NCBI GenBank assembly: GCA_005502915.1
Contig: SCMT01000010.1
Span: forward strand, 62,001-126,000
Source of the DNA: Lysobacteraceae bacterium 2PB
GTDB taxonomy: Bacteria; Pseudomonadota; Gammaproteobacteria; Xanthomonadales; Xanthomonadaceae
Reading direction: 5' to 3'
DNA length: 64,000 nucleotides
This document shows positions 32,966 to 44,555 of the stretch, piece by piece. Numbering within the stretch: position 1 is the first letter of the stretch; the number at the start of each line of letters is the position of its first letter. The position numbers were made by a program, and so were the translations under genes. The notes beneath the pieces were generated by a model that saw only the letters and a program-made list of their open reading frames with translations, was not told where the DNA came from and made no database searches.

Positions 32966-34044
32966 CACTGGCCTGCCTCGAAGACTTTGTAGAACACCAG
33001 CAGCGACGTGACGGCGATCCAGGCGATCGTCAGCGGAATGAAGACCTTCCAGCCGAGGCGCATGATCTGGTCGTAGCGATAGCGCGGGAACGAGGCGCGG
33101 AACCAGATGAACAGGCTGGCGAAGACGAACACCTTCAGCAGCAGCCAGGGCCAACCGCCCTTCCAGATCCAGTCGACCCACGGCGAGACGTCGGCGGTGA
33201 TCCAGCCCTGCAGCGGGCTGAGCCAGCCGCCGAGGAAGAAGATCGCGGTCAGGAAGCTGACCAGAATCATGTTCGCGTATTCGGCCAGGAAGAACAGCGA
33301 GAACTGCGAACCGGAGTACTCGACCATGTGGCCGGCGACGATTTCCGATTCACCTTCCACCACGTCGAACGGGGCGCGGTTGGTCTCGGCCACGCCGGAG
33401 ATGAAGTAGACGCCGAACAGCGGAAGCAGCGGCAGCCAGAACCACTCGAAGAAGCCGGCGTTGCCGGACTGCGCGACGACGATGTCGGTGAGGTTCAGGC
33501 TGCCGGCGGCCATCAGCACGCCGACCAGGGCGAAGCCCATCGCGATTTCGTAGGACACCACCTGCGCGGCGGAACGCATCGCGCCGAGGAAGGCGTACTT
33601 CGAATTCGAGGCCCAGCCGGCGAGGATCACGCCGTACACGCCGAGCGAGGTCATCGCCAGCAGGTACAACAGGCCGGCATTGGCGTTCGACAGCACCAGC
33701 TTGGCATCGAACGGCACCACCGCCCAGGCCGCGAAGGCCGGCACCAGCGCGATCAGCGGTGCGAGGATGAACAGCGGCTTGTTGGCGTTGGCCGGCTGCA
33801 GCACTTCCTTGAACAGCAGCTTGAACACGTCGGCGAAGGCCTGGAGGATGCCCCAGCCGACGTACATCGGCCCGTGGCGGACGTGCATCCAGCCGATCAG
33901 CTTGCGCTCCCACACGACGTAGAACGCGACGCTTGTGATCACCGGCACGGCGATCGCGAGGATCTTCAGGATGATCCAGGCCAGCGCGCCTGCGGTGCCG
34001 TAGGCCAGCAGCCAGTCGCGGAAACCGTCGAGTAACATCTCCAT
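32965..34044 (-). CDS. nuoH: NADH-quinone oxidoreductase subunit H
   Basis: 359-residue, eight-helix subunit forming the quinone-access chamber. Family signatures include [21 protein letters not shown], the [20 protein letters not shown] loop facing the quinone cavity, and [25 protein letters not shown] shares a base with the nuoG stop (TGATG); an ATG two codons later is also possible. Confidence 0.97.
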   Translation of the reverse strand: MEMLLDGFRDWLLAYGTAGALAWIILKILAIAVPVITSVAFYVVWERKLIGWMHVRHGPMYVGWGILQAFADVFKLLFKEVLQPANANKPLFILAPLIALVPAFAAWAVVPFDAKLVLSNANAGLLYLLAMTSLGVYGVILAGWASNSKYAFLGAMRSAAQVVSYEIAMGFALVGVLMAAGSLNLTDIVVAQSGNAGFFEWFWLPLLPLFGVYFISGVAETNRAPFDVVEGESEIVAGHMVEYSGSQFSLFFLAEYANMILVSFLTAIFFLGGWLSPLQGWITADVSPWVDWIWKGGWPWLLLKVFVFASLFIWFRASFPRYRYDQIMRLGWKVFIPLTIAWIAVTSLLVFYKVFEAGQ

Positions 34045-36295
34045 CAGTTCACCCCCGTCACGCGGACGCGGCCCGCACCGAGCGCGGCGGTCGCGCCGTA
34101 GCCCGATTCGACCCAGGCAGCACCGGCCGCGACGCGCGGATCGACCACGACCTGCAGGGTCGCGGTGCCCAGACCGTTGTCGACCTTGGCCATCGCGCCT
34201 GCGGCGAGCGACACAGCGCCGGCATCGGCCGGGTTCAGCACGATGCGCGGACCGGCTTCGAGCGGATGCGACTGCAGCGCGGCGGCGCGGCGCACGGTGG
34301 CGTCGACGCGGTAGATCGCCTGCGAGACCGCAAGTTCGAGGCCTTCGCCGCCGGTCTTCTGCGCGGCGGACGCGTTCACTTTCACGGCGCGCGGCGCGAG
34401 CTGCGCGCCGGCAAGATCGGTGAAGTCGAAGCCATTGGCACCGAGGGCACCGCCCAGGGCGCGCAGCACGCGCCAGCCCGGACGGGCATCGCCGGGCAGC
34501 TTGCCGCCGGCGACGGCGCGCTGGGTGCGGCCTTCGAGGTTGGTCAGCGTGGCGTCGATCTCGGGCAGCGCGCCGATCGGCAGGATCACGTCGGCGACCG
34601 CGCGGGTCGAACGGCAGGCGTACTGGCTGAACGCCACGACCTTCGCTGCGCCGAGGGCCTTGAGCGCGCGCGCCTGGTCGGCGAAATCGAGGCCGGGTTC
34701 GATGCCGTAGATCACGTACGCGCCGCGCGCATCGGCGAGCATCGCCTGGGCATCGCGCGCGGTCGGCAGCACGCCGACGCGTGACAGGCCGAGCGCGTTC
34801 GCGCCCTGCGGGATGCGGCACACTGCGGCGTTGTTCGCGGCGGCGAACTCGGCGACCGCCTTGCGGATCGCGCTGGCATGCGCCGACAGCTCCGCGACCG
34901 CGCCGACGATCACGACCGCGCGGGTCGCGCCATCGAGCTTGAGGCCGGACACGGCCGAGGCCAGCTGCGACGGCGCCACGATCGTCTTCGAGGCCGCCTT
35001 GAAGGTGAAGTCGAAGTCGACCGGGTTGACCACGTGGATCTTCGCGCCGCGCTTCGCCGCCTTGTGCAGGCGCTGGTGAAGCAGCGGCACTTCGTGGCGC
35101 AGGTTCGAACCGACGACGACGATGGCATCGGCGGCTTCGATGTCGGCGACCGGCATCGCGAAGGCTTCGGCCACGGCGCCATCGGCGAGATCGTGCTGGG
35201 CGATGCGGTGGTCGACGTTGCCGGTGCCGAGCGCGTCGGCGAGACGGGCGATCAGCGCACCCTCCTCGTTCGAGGTCGACGGATGCACGAGCACGCCGAG
35301 GTCGTCGCCGCATGCGGCGCGCAGGATCTCGGCCGCCTTCGCGATCGCCTCTTCCCACGAGGCTTCGCGGAACGCGGAGGCATCGTCGCCCTCGCCCGTG
35401 CGGATCATCGGCCTGCTGGCGCGATCATCGGCGTACAGGCCCTGGTGCGAATAGCGGTCGCGGTCCGACAGCCAGCATTCGTTGACGGCTTCATTGTCGC
35501 GCGGCACGATGCGCAGCACTTCGCCGCGACGCACGTGCAGGAACAGGTTGCTGCCCAGCGCATCGTGCCAGCCGAGCGATTCGCGCGCGGTCAGCTCCCA
35601 CGGACGCGCCTTGAAGCGGAACACCTTGTTGGTCAGCGCGCCGACCGGACACACGTCGATGACGTTGCCGGACAGTTCGGTGGTCAGCGGCTTGCCGTCG
35701 TAGGTGCCGATCTGCAGGTTCTCGCCGCGCTGCATGCCGCCCAGTTCGTAGGTGCCGGCGACGTCCGCGGTGAAGCGCACGCAGCGCGTGCACTGGATGC
35801 AGCGGGTCATCTCGGTGGCGACCAGCGGGCCCATGTCCTCGTCGGCGACGACACGCTTGCGCTCGACGAAGCGGCTGACCGAACGGCCGTAGCCCATCGA
35901 GAGGTCCTGCAGCTCGCACTCGCCGCCCTGGTCGCAGATCGGGCAGTCCAGCGGGTGGTTGACCAGCAGGAACTCCATCACGTTGCGCTGCGCCTTCAGC
36001 GCTTTCTCGTTGCGCGTGAAGATCTTCATGCCGTCGGCCACGGGCGTGGCGCAGGCCGGCTGCGGCTTCGGGAACGGACGGCCGCCCATCTCCGCGTCGA
36101 CCAGGCACATGCGGCAGTTGGCCGCGATCGGCAGCTTCTCGTGGTAGCAGAAGCGCGGGATCGGAATGCCGGCCTTGTCGGCGGCATGGATGATCATCGA
36201 TCCCTTCGGTGCGAACACCGAATGGCCATCGATCTCGATGGCGACGTGGCCTTCGGGGACCACCGGTGCAGCGGGCGTGGTGTCGGTCGGCGTGC

Positions 36296-36299
<4 letters not shown>
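34044..36299 (-). CDS. nuoG: NADH-quinone oxidoreductase subunit G
   Basis: 751-residue electron-transfer subunit of the NADH arm. The N-terminal part has [2Fe-2S] ligands ([15 protein letters not shown]), the His-ligated cluster motif [14 protein letters not shown], and [10 protein letters not shown] with CPVGALTNK for [4Fe-4S] clusters. The cysteines of the off-path N7 cluster of E. coli NuoG are not seen where expected ([12 protein letters not shown]), so N7 is probably absent. The C-terminal two-thirds is a degenerate molybdopterin oxidoreductase domain. ATG overlaps the nuoF stop by four bases. Confidence 0.96.
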
Positions 36300-37657
<1,358 letters not shown>

Positions 37658-37671
37658 CTCGTCGCCCTGCC

Positions 37672-38199
37672 TCACTTCAGACCGTCGAGCAGCTCGTCCA
37701 CCTTCTCGGGCGTGAGCTTCTCGTGGTAATGACCGTTGATGACCACCATCGGCGCGCCGCAGCACGCGGCCAGGCACTCTTCCTCGCGCTTGAGGAAGAT
37801 GCGGCCATCGGCGGTGGATTCGCCGAGCTTGCAGCCGAGCTTCTTCTCGGCGTGCGCGACCAGATCCTCGGCGCCATTGAGCCAGCAGCTGATGTTGGTG
37901 CAGAACGCGACGTTGTTGCGGCCGACCTTCTCGGTCTCGAACATCGAGTAGAAGGTCGCGACCTCGTAGGCCCACACCGGCGGCAGGTCGAGGTACTTGG
38001 CGACGGCGGCGATCAGTTCGTCGCTCAGCCAGCCTTCGTTCTGTTCCTGCGCCGCGTGCAGGCCCTGCAGCACCGCCGAACGCTTGCGATCGGCCGGGAA
38101 CTTGGCCAGCCAGTGATCGATGTGCGCCCGCGTCTTGTCGCTCAACGCGACCATCGGGTCGACGTTGCGGCAGGCTTCGAAATTACCAGTCGCTTTCAT
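37672..38199 (-). CDS. nuoE: NADH-quinone oxidoreductase subunit E
   Basis: 175-residue thioredoxin-like [2Fe-2S] (N1a) subunit. Ligands are in CTNISCWL and [23 protein letters not shown] is the usual family motif. 14 bases before nuoF and 12 after nuoD. Confidence 0.97.
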   Translation of the reverse strand: MKATGNFEACRNVDPMVALSDKTRAHIDHWLAKFPADRKRSAVLQGLHAAQEQNEGWLSDELIAAVAKYLDLPPVWAYEVATFYSMFETEKVGRNNVAFCTNISCWLNGAEDLVAHAEKKLGCKLGESTADGRIFLKREEECLAACCGAPMVVINGHYHEKLTPEKVDELLDGLK

Positions 38200-38211
38200 T
38201 CTTCTGTGACC

Positions 38212-39519
38212 TCAGCGATCGATTTCGCCGAACACGATGTCGTAGGTGCCGATCATCGCGACCACGTCGGCCAGCATATGGCCCTTGACGATCGCGTCCA
38301 TCGACGACAGATGCGCGAAGCCCGGCGCGCGCATGTGCAGGCGGAATGGCTTGTTCGCGCCATCCGAAACCAGGTAGCAGCCGAACTCGCCCTTCGGCGC
38401 CTCGACCGCGCTGTAGGTCTCGCCGGCCGGCACGCAGTAGCCTTCGCTGAACAGCTTGAAGTGGTGGATCAGCGCTTCCATGTCGTCCTTCATGGATTCG
38501 CGCTTCGGCGGTGCGACCTTGTAGTTGTCGACGATCACCGGACCCGGGTTCGCCTTCAGCCACTTCACGCACTGCTGGATGATGCGGTTGGACTGGCGCA
38601 TCTCGGCGATGCGGACCAGGTAGCGGTCGTAGCAGTCGCCGTTCACGCCCACCGGGATGTCGAAATCGACTTCCGCGTACTTGGCGTAGGGCTGCTTCTT
38701 GCGCAGGTCCCAGGCGATGCCGGAGCCACGGATCATCGGACCGGTCATGCCCCAGGCCAGCGCCTGTTCCGGCGGGATCACGCCGATGCCGACCGTACGC
38801 TGCTTCCAGATGCGGTTGTCGGTCAGCAGGGTCTCGTATTCATCGACGCGCGTCGGGAAGTCGTTGGTGAACGCTTCCAGGTAATCGAGCATCGAGCCTT
38901 CGCGCCATTCGTTGAAGCGCTTGAGCTTGCCGCCCTTGCGCCACGGCGATTCGCGGTACTGCGGCATCTTTTCAGGCAGGTCGCGGTAGACGCCGCCCGG
39001 GCGGTAGTAGGCCGCGTGCATGCGCGCGCCGGACACCGCCTCGTAGACATCCATCAGCTCTTCGCGTTCGCGGAACGCATAGAGGAAAACCGCCATCGCA
39101 CCGAGGTCGAGCGCGTTGGAGCCGACCCACATCAGATGGTTCAGGATGCGGGTGATTTCGTCGAACATGGTGCGGATGTACTGCGCGCGCTCCGGCGCCT
39201 CGATCCCCATCAGGGTCTCGATCGCGCGCACGTAGGCGTGCTCGTTGCACATCATCGACACGTAGTCGAGGCGATCCATGTAGCCGATCGACTGGTTGAA
39301 CGGCTTGGATTCGGCCAGTTTCTCGGTGCCGCGATGGAGCAGGCCGACATGCGGATCGGCACGCTGGACGATTTCGCCGTCCATTTCCAGGATCAGGCGC
39401 AGCACGCCGTGGGCCGCAGGATGCTGCGGACCGAAGTTCAGCGTGTAATTGCGGATTTCCTGCTTGCTTTCGGCGGCGTTGCTGGCGAAGGCTTCGCTGG
39501 CTGGTTGCACGGTGCTCAT
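38212..39519 (-). CDS. nuoD: NADH-quinone oxidoreductase subunit D
   Basis: 49-kDa-type subunit forming the quinone site with NuoB; 435 residues, separate from Nuo[15 protein letters not shown] holds the quinone-binding His residues, LHRGTEKL and [17 protein letters not shown] follow, and the C-terminal DPVMGEVDR-like end reads [10 protein letters not shown]. Starts two bases after the nuoC stop. Confidence 0.97.
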   Translation of the reverse strand: MSTVQPASEAFASNAAESKQEIRNYTLNFGPQHPAAHGVLRLILEMDGEIVQRADPHVGLLHRGTEKLAESKPFNQSIGYMDRLDYVSMMCNEHAYVRAIETLMGIEAPERAQYIRTMFDEITRILNHLMWVGSNALDLGAMAVFLYAFREREELMDVYEAVSGARMHAAYYRPGGVYRDLPEKMPQYRESPWRKGGKLKRFNEWREGSMLDYLEAFTNDFPTRVDEYETLLTDNRIWKQRTVGIGVIPPEQALAWGMTGPMIRGSGIAWDLRKKQPYAKYAEVDFDIPVGVNGDCYDRYLVRIAEMRQSNRIIQQCVKWLKANPGPVIVDNYKVAPPKRESMKDDMEALIHHFKLFSEGYCVPAGETYSAVEAPKGEFGCYLVSDGANKPFRLHMRAPGFAHLSSMDAIVKGHMLADVVAMIGTYDIVFGEIDR

Positions 39520-39521
39520 CT

Positions 39522-40277
39522 TCAGTTCCCCGCCTTCCTGGCCATCTGTTCACCGGTGGCGGTGGCGTAACGGGCGTCGTCGCGGATCACGCGTGGCACG
39601 CCGACGCGAGGCTCGACCGAGGTCACGGGCTCGTACACGACGCGCTTCTTCTCTTCGTCGTAGCGGACTTCGACGTTGCCGATCAGGGGGAAGTCCTTGC
39701 GGAACGGATGACCGACGAAGCCGTAGTCGGTGAGGATGCGGCGCAGGTCCGGATGGCCTTCGAAGAGGATGCCGAACAGGTCGAAGGCTTCACGCTCGAA
39801 CCAGTTGGCGACCGGCCAGATATCGGTCAGCGAAGCGACGACCGGCAGGCTGTCGTCCTGCGAGAAGGCCCGCACGCGCAACCGACGGTTGTGCTGCACC
39901 GACAGCAGCTGCGCGACGGCGGCGAAGCGGCGCTGCGCGACCGGCGCGATGGCCTTGTCGTCCAAGCTGTCGGCCTCGCGCGTCGGCGCTTCGCCATAGC
40001 CGAAACGGCCGACATTGCGGCCTTCGACGCCACGGCTGAAACCTTCGGAGGACACATCCGTGTCCCACTCGTCGCTGCCGAAGCCGAGGTAATCGACGCC
40101 GCAGAGATCGACGAGGGATTCGAAGCCGAATTCGTCGCGAAGCACGAGGCAACCGGCATGCCAGTCGCCGTTCGGGAATTCGATGCCGACTTCGCCACGC
40201 GGCGCGCATACGGTCACGATGGCGGCCGGGAAGCGCGCGCGCAGGCGGTCGGCGAAAGCGTGTGCCGTCTCGGTCAT
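39522..40277 (-). CDS. nuoC: NADH-quinone oxidoreductase subunit C
   Basis: 251-residue 30-kDa-type subunit. [41 protein letters not shown] is the diagnostic region (split here only by its two halves ending at FGILFEGHP and starting [10 protein letters not shown]). ATG at 40277 lies directly after the nuoB stop; an earlier ATG at 40289 would overlap it. NuoC and NuoD are separate genes, unlike the fused form of E. coli. Confidence 0.96.
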   Translation of the reverse strand: MTETAHAFADRLRARFPAAIVTVCAPRGEVGIEFPNGDWHAGCLVLRDEFGFESLVDLCGVDYLGFGSDEWDTDVSSEGFSRGVEGRNVGRFGYGEAPTREADSLDDKAIAPVAQRRFAAVAQLLSVQHNRRLRVRAFSQDDSLPVVASLTDIWPVANWFEREAFDLFGILFEGHPDLRRILTDYGFVGHPFRKDFPLIGNVEVRYDEEKKRVVYEPVTSVEPRVGVPRVIRDDARYATATGEQMARKAGN

Positions 40278-40278
40278 G

Positions 40279-40875
40279 TCAGAACACACCCTGCGGGTTG
40301 TCGCCGAAATTGGTGCCGCGGCGGATCTTCTTCTGCAGCTGCAGGATGCCGTAGACCAGCGCCTCGGCGGTCGGCGGGCAGCCCGGGACGTAGACGTCGA
40401 CCGGGACCACGCGGTCGCAGCCGCGCACGACCGAATAGGAATAGTGGTAGTAGCCGCCGCCGTTGGCGCAGCTGCCCATCGAGATCACCCACTTGGGGTT
40501 GGGCATCTGGTCGTAGACCTTGCGCAGCGCCGGGGCCATCTTGTTGACCAGGGTGCCGGCCACGATCATCACGTCGGACTGGCGCGGCGACGGGCGGAAG
40601 ACCACGCCGTAGCGGTCGAGGTCCAGGCGCGCCGCGCCGGCATGCATCATCTCGACCGCGCAGCAGGCCAGACCGAAGGTCATCGGCCACATCGAGCCGG
40701 TACGCGCCCAGTTCCACAGGACATCCATGCTCGTGGTGACGAAGCCGTTTTCCAGCAGCGGATTGCCCTCGGTGGAGAGCAGGCTTTCCGGACGCAGGAT
40801 GTCGTCGACCCGACCCTCGGGGATCGGGTTGCTCGCGAAATCCGCGACCTTCTGGATGGTATTGATGACGCCCAT
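40279..40875 (-). CDS. nuoB: NADH-quinone oxidoreductase subunit B
   Basis: 198-residue PSST-type subunit carrying terminal cluster N2. Ligands: tandem Cys in [22 protein letters not shown] and [12 protein letters not shown]. Adjacent nuoA starts 50 bases upstream. Confidence 0.98.
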   Translation of the reverse strand: MGVINTIQKVADFASNPIPEGRVDDILRPESLLSTEGNPLLENGFVTTSMDVLWNWARTGSMWPMTFGLACCAVEMMHAGAARLDLDRYGVVFRPSPRQSDVMIVAGTLVNKMAPALRKVYDQMPNPKWVISMGSCANGGGYYHYSYSVVRGCDRVVPVDVYVPGCPPTAEALVYGILQLQKKIRRGTNFGDNPQGVF

Positions 40876-40924
40876 ATCGAACAGGACTCCGGTGGATGCG
40901 ACGGTGCTTGGAGACGGCGAACCG

Positions 40925-41281
40925 TTACTCCCACTCCAGGGCGCCGCGTTTCCAGACGTAGATGAACCCCAGGAACAGCATGCCGACGAACAGTCCCATG
41001 GTGACGAGGCTGCGCGGACCGATCTCGGTGAAGACGAGGGTCCAGGGCACGATGAAGATGATTTCCAGATCGAAGATGATGAACTGGATCGCGATCAGGT
41101 AGTAGCGCACGTCGAAGCGCATGCGCGCGTCCTCGAATGCGTTGAAACCGCATTCGTAGGGCGAGAGCTTCTCGGCGTCGAATCGCTTGGGGCCAAGGAC
41201 ATTGCCGATCGCGATGAGGGCGATGCCTATGCCGGCGGCAACGATCAGAAACAGCAGGGTCGGCAGGTATTCGGCCAGCAC
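40925..41281 (-). CDS. nuoA: NADH-quinone oxidoreductase subunit A, GTG start
   Basis: 118-residue three-helix subunit, first gene of the operon. [24 protein letters not shown] is the conserved loop region (its core PYECG and [11 protein letters not shown]). GTG at 41279-41281 gives the standard length, with GAGAG a few bases before; ATG codons further upstream would add about 70 unrelated residues. The 222 bases between this start and tRNA-Leu hold no clear promoter. Confidence 0.92.
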   Translation of the reverse strand: MLAEYLPTLLFLIVAAGIGIALIAIGNVLGPKRFDAEKLSPYECGFNAFEDARMRFDVRYYLIAIQFIIFDLEIIFIVPWTLVFTEIGPRSLVTMGLFVGMLFLGFIYVWKRGALEWE

Positions 41282-41503
41282 TCGTGTGTTCTCTCGGCGT
41301 TGTGGTGTGTCGTCGGGTTCCGTGTCGCAGGATCGCGTCGCCGCGACCCGCCCGGAACCCGCCACGAGTGCGCCGCTCCGGGCTGCCAGCCCTTCGCCGA
41401 ACCGCGCGTGGCGCGGGTTCTCGCGGAGAACGTGGATGGATGCCATCGCTGGCACCCCGCCTCCTGCTCCAGCACCCATGCGTCCATGCATGAGTCAGAT
41501 GTG

Positions 41504-41588
41504 TGGTGCCCAAAGGGGGACTCGAACCCCCACGACTTGCGTCGCTACCACCTCAAGGTAGTGCGTCTACCAATTCCGCCATCTGGGC
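41504..41588 (-). tRNA. tRNA-Leu (GAG anticodon)
   Basis: 85-base class II tRNA with long variable arm and encoded CCA. Anticodon stem CTACC/GGTAG encloses TTGAGGT, giving anticodon GAG (CUC/CUU leucine codons). T-arm GTTCGAGTC is normal. Located just after secG, as leuU is in E. coli. Confidence 0.96.
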
Positions 41589-41599
41589 AATTTTCTGCT

Positions 41600-41720
41600 G
41601 CTTCGCGGAGTGCATCCGCGAAGCCTGCGTATTGTACGGGATGTCACGAGAAAGTCGCACTCCCGGATGCGATTCGGAACGAATATTTTCGTTCCAGTCG
41701 CCAATTCCCGCTTTCGCGGG
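41600..41720 (-). other. Hairpins between secG and tRNA-Leu
   Basis: Three inverted repeats fill the secG-tRNA gap: 10-bp arms at 41600-41609/41615-41624, 8-bp arms GGAACGAA/TTCGTTCC at 41676-41683/41688-41695, and a 5-bp CCCGC/GCGGG hairpin just after the secG stop (near 41707-41720). None has a T-run, so they look like processing or stabilising elements of a secG-tRNA transcript. Confidence 0.45.
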
Positions 41721-41722
41721 GA

Positions 41723-42175
41723 TCAGCCCCCCTGCTTGGCGGGCTGGGCAGGCGCGGGCGCCTGCTGCGTCGCCGGTGCGGGCGCAGCCGGAACCGGAAC
41801 CACCGGCGCCGGCGCCGTCGGGACGGGCGCAGCGCCCGTCGGTGCGGCCGGAGCCGGAGCCACCGGCGTCGAAGGCTCGGCCTTGGGCACGGCGACCTGG
41901 GACATCACGCCCAGATCCTGCTCGACCGCGGCCTTCGGCTTGGCGTTGTGCGTGGCGTACCACGCCATGAACAGGGTGATGCCGAAGAAGACGATCGCCA
42001 GCCACTTGGTGGCCTTGGTCAGGAAGTTCGAGGCGCCGCGCGCGCCGAACACGGTGGCCGAGGCGCCGCCGCCGAAGCCCGAGCCCGCCTGCGCACCGGC
42101 GCCGCGCTGCATCAGGATCAGGGCGATCATCGCGATCGCGACCAGGACGAAGACCACGTTGAGAAGCAGCATCAT
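41723..42175 (-). CDS. secG: Preprotein translocase subunit SecG with Pro/Ala-rich tail
   Basis: Inner-membrane component of the SecYEG channel. The first 85 residues are a normal SecG: two helices flanking the GSGFGGGASATVFGARGASNFL motif, which is the family's signature loop. A further ~65-residue tail is low-complexity Pro/Ala (APAAPTGAAPVPTAPAPVV and similar), absent from E. coli SecG (110 aa) but common in relatives of this group. Part of tpiA-secG-tRNA unit. Two adjacent ATG codons serve as starts. Confidence 0.95.
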   Translation of the reverse strand: MMLLLNVVFVLVAIAMIALILMQRGAGAQAGSGFGGGASATVFGARGASNFLTKATKWLAIVFFGITLFMAWYATHNAKPKAAVEQDLGVMSQVAVPKAEPSTPVAPAPAAPTGAAPVPTAPAPVVPVPAAPAPATQQAPAPAQPAKQGG

Positions 42176-42249
42176 GGTGGTTTACCCGCGGAAATCCGCT
42201 CGAATATCGCTCGTGGAACTGGTTGTCGGGGCGCCTGCGACGCGACGGG

Positions 42250-43014
42250 TCAACCCCGTGCGGCCGCGACGATGGCCAGGAAGTCGGACGCCACCAGGGA
42301 GGCGCCGCCGATCAGACCACCATCGACATCGGGCTGGGAGAAGAGTTCCGCCGCGTTGTCCGGCTTGCAGCTGCCCCCGTACAGGATGGACAGCGAGCCG
42401 GCGATTGTAGCATCGCGGGCCGCGACTTCGCCACGAATGAAGGCGTGCACGGCCTGGGCCTGGTCCGGGGTCGCGGTACGACCGGTGCCGATCGCCCAGA
42501 CCGGCTCGTAGGCGATGACCGCGCCGGCGAAGGCCTGCGGGCCGCAATGGTCGAAGATCGCCTCCAGCTGGGTTTCGATCCGGTATTCGGTCTGGCCGGC
42601 CTCGCGCTCGTGCAGGGATTCGCCCACGCAGAGGATCGGCACCAGGCCTGCGCGCTTGGCGGTCTCGAACTTGCGGGCGACGAGGGCGTCGGATTCGCCG
42701 TGGTACTGGCGGCGCTCGGAGTGACCGACCAGGCCGTAGCGCGCGCCGATGTCGACCAGCATGCCGGCGGACACCTCGCCGGTGAAGGCGCCCTTCTCGT
42801 TGGCGCTGACGTCCTGGGCGCCGAAGAGGACGGGATGGGTCGAGGGCTGGTCGCGGAAGCGCTCGATCAGTTCGCCGAGGTAGGGCAGCGGCGGCAGGAT
42901 GGCGACATCGATGCCGTGGGCCGGCAGCCCGGCGACGATGCCCCCCACGAGGTCCAGCGCGAAGGCACGGCTGCCGTGCAGTTTCCAGTTACCGGCGACG
43001 AGTTTGCGGCGCAT
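42250..43014 (-). CDS. tpiA: Triose-phosphate isomerase
   Basis: Interconverts dihydroxyacetone phosphate and glyceraldehyde-3-phosphate. 254-residue TIM barrel with the substrate Lys11 in GNWKLHG, catalytic His in LVGHSERR, catalytic Glu in AYEPVWAIGTG and the phosphate loop YGGSCKPDN. ATG at 43014 with a GGAG site; the TTG two codons earlier is not needed. Divergent from the SDR gene. Confidence 0.98.
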   Translation of the reverse strand: MRRKLVAGNWKLHGSRAFALDLVGGIVAGLPAHGIDVAILPPLPYLGELIERFRDQPSTHPVLFGAQDVSANEKGAFTGEVSAGMLVDIGARYGLVGHSERRQYHGESDALVARKFETAKRAGLVPILCVGESLHEREAGQTEYRIETQLEAIFDHCGPQAFAGAVIAYEPVWAIGTGRTATPDQAQAVHAFIRGEVAARDATIAGSLSILYGGSCKPDNAAELFSQPDVDGGLIGGASLVASDFLAIVAAARG

Positions 43015-43113
43015 GACCAACTCCAGAACAGAATCGCGACAGGATAGCCGATGACCGGCCCGGGCCGAACCGCCGGGTATGCTGGGCGCCGGTCATCGGA
43101 GGGAGTGCGGCGG

Positions 43114-43983
43114 ATGCGGCAGGCGGGCGGACAGGCAGGTGGAGAGGCGGGTGGACGGCCCGGGACACGCGATGGAAACGGGCGCGGAGGCAGGGACGGA
43201 TACGCGCTGGTGACGGGAGCGTCGAGCGGCATCGGCGCGGCGATCGCGCGCGAGTACGCGCGCCGGGGCGTGCCGCTGATCCTCACCGCGCGGCGGACCG
43301 ACCGGCTCGACGCGCTGGCCGCGGAGCTGCGCCCGAGCGTCGATGTGCTGACATTGGCGGCCGACCTGGCCGATCCGGCGGCGCCGGCCGCGCTGCACGC
43401 GGAAATCGCATCGCGCGGCCTGCACGTGGCGCATCTGGTCAACAACGCTGGTTACGGCGTGCCCGGCCGCTACCTGTCCTCGGACTGGAAGACCCATGCC
43501 GATTCGCTGCAGGTCATGCTCAATGGCGTCTGCGAACTGACCCACCGCTTCCTGCCGGCGATGGAAGCCGCGGGACACGGACGGATCGTCAACGTCGCCT
43601 CGCTGGCCGGGCTGGTGCCGGCGTCGGCGGGGCACACGCTGTACGGCGCGACCAAGGCCTTCCTGATCCGCTTCTCGGAATGCCTGGCGATGGAGATGGA
43701 AGCGAAGGGCGTGCACGTCTGCGCGCTGTGCCCGGGCTTCACCTATACCGAATTCCACGACGTCAACGGCATGCGCGACCGGGTGTCGAAGCTGCCGAAG
43801 TGGCTCTGGCTGGACGCCGAGGCGGTGGCCCGGCTGGGGCTGGATGCCGTCGAACGCGGCCAGCGCCGCTGCGTCACCGGCGGTGCGAACAAGCTGATCG
43901 CTGCGATCTCCAAATACCTGCCGGAGAGGCTGGCGCACGCGCTCGTCGCCAGCCGGAGCAAGGAATTCCGCGACGCGGAGTGA
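43114..43983 (+). CDS. SDR family NAD(P)-dependent oxidoreductase
   Basis: 289-residue classical short-chain dehydrogenase. Cofactor loop TGASSGIGAAIA, NNAGYG, catalytic Ser in VASLAG and Tyr-Lys in LYGATKAF are all present; the C-terminal half with CPGFTYTEFHD resembles the DltE/YqjQ type. An unusual Gly/Arg-rich N-terminal extension of about 30 residues precedes the Rossmann fold; the ATG is supported by a GGAGGGA site nine bases ahead. Substrate unknown. Confidence 0.87.
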   Translation: MRQAGGQAGGEAGGRPGTRDGNGRGGRDGYALVTGASSGIGAAIAREYARRGVPLILTARRTDRLDALAAELRPSVDVLTLAADLADPAAPAALHAEIASRGLHVAHLVNNAGYGVPGRYLSSDWKTHADSLQVMLNGVCELTHRFLPAMEAAGHGRIVNVASLAGLVPASAGHTLYGATKAFLIRFSECLAMEMEAKGVHVCALCPGFTYTEFHDVNGMRDRVSKLPKWLWLDAEAVARLGLDAVERGQRRCVTGGANKLIAAISKYLPERLAHALVASRSKEFRDAE

Positions 43984-43991
43984 GGCTGCAC

Positions 43992-44018
43992 GCCGGCCGT
44001 CAGGACTTGGCGGCCGGC
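43992..44018. terminator. Hairpin between convergent genes
   Basis: 8-bp GCCGGCCG/CGGCCGGC stem (43992-43999 with 44011-44018) spanning the stop of the next gene, between convergent units. No T-run; weak candidate terminator. Confidence 0.3.
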
Positions 44019-44413
44019 AGCAGCACGGACAGTCCCCATCCGGCCAGCGCGCCGATGAGGGCGGGAACGGCGCCGACCGCCACCGCGATCGCCAGCTCGA
44101 AGGGCCAGAGGTTGTGCGAGGTGGGGTCGCCGACCACATCCCAGACCAGCTTGCACAGCACGGCCAGCGGCACGCCGGCACCGGCGGCCAGGGCGGCCGG
44201 CAACAGACCCAGCCCCAATCGCCAGCGCGCGAGCAGCGCCGCGGAGGCCACGACCCACAGACCGAAGCCGTAGAGGGCATCGGGCAGTTGCTGGCCGGCG
44301 TCCAGCCGGACGGCATAGGGCAGCAGGACCGCGACCGCACAGACCAGCGCGATGGGCAGGGAGAGCGCACGCACCGGGGCCGCATCGCGACTCCGGTAGA
44401 CAGGCTTGGACAT
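44000..44413 (-). CDS. Hypothetical four-helix membrane protein (137 aa)
   Basis: No family recognised. Four hydrophobic segments (about 17-36, 45-60, 66-90 and 108-133), short basic N-terminus. Met at 44413 gives a compact protein; the frame continues upstream for 13 residues that contribute nothing hydrophobic. It has no coupled neighbour and lies between the SDR and the oxygenase gene. Confidence 0.65.
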   Translation of the reverse strand: MSKPVYRSRDAAPVRALSLPIALVCAVAVLLPYAVRLDAGQQLPDALYGFGLWVVASAALLARWRLGLGLLPAALAAGAGVPLAVLCKLVWDVVGDPTSHNLWPFELAIAVAVGAVPALIGALAGWGLSVLLPAAKS

Positions 44414-44555
44414 GAGTGAGGGCTCGACGGGAGCCCTCACTGTGTCATGCATCGCGTCTTCGGGCGACGGGCCTGCCGCCCGGCCGACGGACGGTCCGAC
44501 GAAACGCGGCCGGGCCGTGGGAAGCTCGGCCCGGGTCCGGCTTGCTTCAGCCGGC